From: DAOUGC01 sp034429695
Lineage (GTDB): Bacteria > Chloroflexota > Anaerolineae > Anaerolineales > Anaerolineaceae
Length of the DNA stretch: 50,132 nt
Assembly (NCBI GenBank): GCA_034429695.1
Contig: DAOUGC010000091.1
Span: forward strand, 1 to 50,132
Reading direction: 5' to 3'
Shown: one piece after another, positions 48,488 through 50,132 of the stretch
Layout of the letters: the number at the start of each line of letters is the position of its first letter
Numbering within the stretch: position 1 is the first letter of the stretch
Position numbers and translations under genes: made by a program
Notes under the pieces: generated by a model
The model's database searches: none
What the model saw: only the letters and a program-made list of their open reading frames with translations
What the model was told of the DNA's origin: nothing

Positions 48488-50098
48488 ATGACAAAATTTA
48501 TCTTCTTCACGGGCGGCGTGGTCAGCTCGGTCGGCAAGGGCGTTACCGCCGCTGCCGTTGGTCGGTTATTAAAAGAACGCGGTTTTACCGTGGCGGTTCA
48601 AAAACTGGACCCCTATATTAACGTTGATCCCGGTACGATGAGCCCCTACCAGCACGGCGAAGTGTTTGTGCTGGATGACGGCGCTGAGTGCGACCTGGAC
48701 CTGGGCCATTATGAACGTTTTATTGATGTGCGCCTGAACAAGGGTTGCAATGTGACCACGGGCCAGGTGTACGCAGAAGTGATTTCCAAGGAACGTCATG
48801 GCGACTATCTGGGCGGAACCATACAGGTGATCCCGCACATCACCAACGAGATCAAGCGCCGCGTGCTGGCAGTGGGCAAAACCACCAACGCCGACATCGT
48901 TCTGGTTGAGGTGGGCGGCACGGTGGGTGACATTGAGTCCCTGCCGTTCCTTGAAGCCATCCGCCAGTTGCGTTCAGACTTGGGTCGTGAAAATACGGCA
49001 TATGTGCACGTCACCTGGCTGCCCTATATTGGCGCAACCGCTGAATTAAAGACCAAACCCACCCAGCACTCGGTGCGCGAGCTGCGCTCCATCGGCATCA
49101 CCCCGGATATGATCGTTGCTCGTTCTGATTACCCCGTGGATGAATCGCTGCGCGAGAAGATCGCATTGTTCTGTGATGTTGACCGCAAGGCGGTGGTTCC
49201 CATGGAGACCACCTCGATCCTTTATGAAGTTCCCCTGCTGCTGGAACAGGAACAGGTGGCTGAATACCTGATGAGCCGAATAGGCCTGACCGCCAAACGC
49301 CAGCCGGACTGGAGCGAATGGCGTCAGATGGTGGCCGAAGTGACCCGTGAGAAGCCGCGTGTGTGCGTTGCGCTGGTGGGGAAATATGTTGAGTTGCACG
49401 ATGCCTACATCAGCGTGCGCGAGTCACTCAAACACGCCGCCCTCAAGCTGGGCGTTGAGTTGGAGATAAGCTGGGTTCATTCCGCCGAACTGGAAAAGGG
49501 ACGCGGCATGGAACTGCTGGAACAGGCGCACGGCGTGGTGGTGCCGGGCGGTTTTGGCAGCCGCGGCATTGAGGGCAAGATCATGGCAGCACACTTCGCC
49601 CGTACCGCCCAGGTTCCATACCTGGGGCTGTGCCTGGGGATGCAGGTGTTCATGGTGGACATGCTGCGCTCAACCCTCAATACCGATTCGGTCAATTCCA
49701 CCGAGTTCGACCGCTCGGTGGCACACCCGGTGATCGACCTGATGCCAGACCAGAAGGATGTCACTGATATGGGGGGAACCATGCGTCTGGGACTGTATCC
49801 ATGCCATTTACAGCCGGAAACCATCGCGGCACGCGCTTATGGAGAGGATGTGGTACAGGAGCGCCACCGCCACCGCTTTGAGTTTAACAATACCTATCGC
49901 CAGGTGCTGGAGGAGCACGGCGTACGCTTCTCAGGTTTATCCCCCGACGGGCGACTGGTGGAGATCGCCGAGCTGCGCGACCACCCCTTTATGCTGGGCA
50001 CACAGTTCCACCCCGAATTTCTCTCGCGCCCCAACCGCCCGCATCCCATCTTCCTTGAGTTTATGCGTGCGGTCATCGCCAAAGCCGGCGTGGAGTAA
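48488..50098 (+). CDS. pyrG: CTP synthase
   Basis: A complete 536-residue CTP synthase that aminates UTP to CTP using glutamine and ATP. The synthase domain (1-270) has FFTGGVVSSVGKGVTAAA, the Mg/ATP region DPYINVDPGTMSPYQHGEVF and EVGGTVGDIES. The class I glutamine amidotransferase domain (about 290-536) has the nucleophile Cys382 in YLGLCLGMQ and the His508-Glu510 pair in FHPEF. GGAGG precedes the ATG at 48488. A leader hairpin upstream may regulate it. Only 34 nt follow before the window ends. Confidence 0.98.
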   Translation: MTKFIFFTGGVVSSVGKGVTAAAVGRLLKERGFTVAVQKLDPYINVDPGTMSPYQHGEVFVLDDGAECDLDLGHYERFIDVRLNKGCNVTTGQVYAEVISKERHGDYLGGTIQVIPHITNEIKRRVLAVGKTTNADIVLVEVGGTVGDIESLPFLEAIRQLRSDLGRENTAYVHVTWLPYIGATAELKTKPTQHSVRELRSIGITPDMIVARSDYPVDESLREKIALFCDVDRKAVVPMETTSILYEVPLLLEQEQVAEYLMSRIGLTAKRQPDWSEWRQMVAEVTREKPRVCVALVGKYVELHDAYISVRESLKHAALKLGVELEISWVHSAELEKGRGMELLEQAHGVVVPGGFGSRGIEGKIMAAHFARTAQVPYLGLCLGMQVFMVDMLRSTLNTDSVNSTEFDRSVAHPVIDLMPDQKDVTDMGGTMRLGLYPCHLQPETIAARAYGEDVVQERHRHRFEFNNTYRQVLEEHGVRFSGLSPDGRLVEIAELRDHPFMLGTQFHPEFLSRPNRPHPIFLEFMRAVIAKAGVE

Positions 50099-50132
50099 AT
50101 GATGGTTCGGTACAGATGTGGCGCTTTCGCGC

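Overview
The window is 50.1 kb of moderately high-GC bacterial chromosome, densely packed with about 46 protein genes. It has no rRNA, tRNA, insertion sequence, prophage or CRISPR array that I can see. The gene set best fits Chloroflexota, probably Anaerolineae; this is inference. It rests on Thr/Pro/Glu-rich lipoproteins of ABC importers, a Gram-positive-type helicase loading set (DnaD-like and DnaC/DnaI-like proteins), a T-box-controlled serS, a DUF456 protein and the absence of outer-membrane genes. Two start styles coexist: clear Shine-Dalgarno starts, and starts lying 6-9 nt behind a -10 box with no ribosome site, which look like leaderless mRNAs.

Region 1 (1-18.5 kb) is mixed housekeeping. 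It holds an ABC-F ATPase behind two tandem terminators, an inorganic pyrophosphatase, a CPBP protease, a two-gene membrane glycosyltransferase unit, rarA with a histidine phosphatase and a rhodanese, and a sensor joining a periplasmic binding domain to PAS and HD-GYP. A leftward series follows: a DMT exporter, a HAD hydrolase, a D-2-hydroxyacid dehydrogenase, a PlsC-like acyltransferase, an SGNH hydrolase, a two-subunit CoA-transferase and a proline-catabolic P5C dehydrogenase with a near-consensus promoter.

Region 2 (18.7-31.5 kb) starts with a TspO-like protein, a DUF429-like protein and a UbiA/MenA-type prenyltransferase. Next is a plant-polysaccharide locus: an ArsR-type regulator, a sugar-binding lipoprotein, two permeases, a secreted GH43 enzyme and a GH2 enzyme. 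No dedicated ATPase is encoded, so a shared MsiK/UgpC-type ATPase elsewhere is expected. A concanavalin-like protein and a DUF456 protein converge on it.

Region 3 (31.5-39.9 kb) carries serS under a T-box leader, a response regulator with a degenerate receiver, and a replication module: DUF151 bifunctional nuclease, DnaB helicase interrupted by a 422-residue intein with a LAGLIDADG endonuclease, a DnaD-domain protein, and a DnaC-like loader carrying two complete AAA+ domains in one chain. The tandem loader and the structured leader of this operon are the most unusual items in the window.

Region 4 (39.9-50.1 kb) has a cobalamin riboswitch with its own promoter and terminator driving a BtuFCD-type importer. 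It continues with a pyrimidine 5'-nucleotidase-like HAD protein, an S41 protease, a UPF0104 membrane protein, an SRPBCC protein, a two-S1-domain RNA-binding protein behind a perfect consensus promoter, and pyrG behind a strong leader hairpin.
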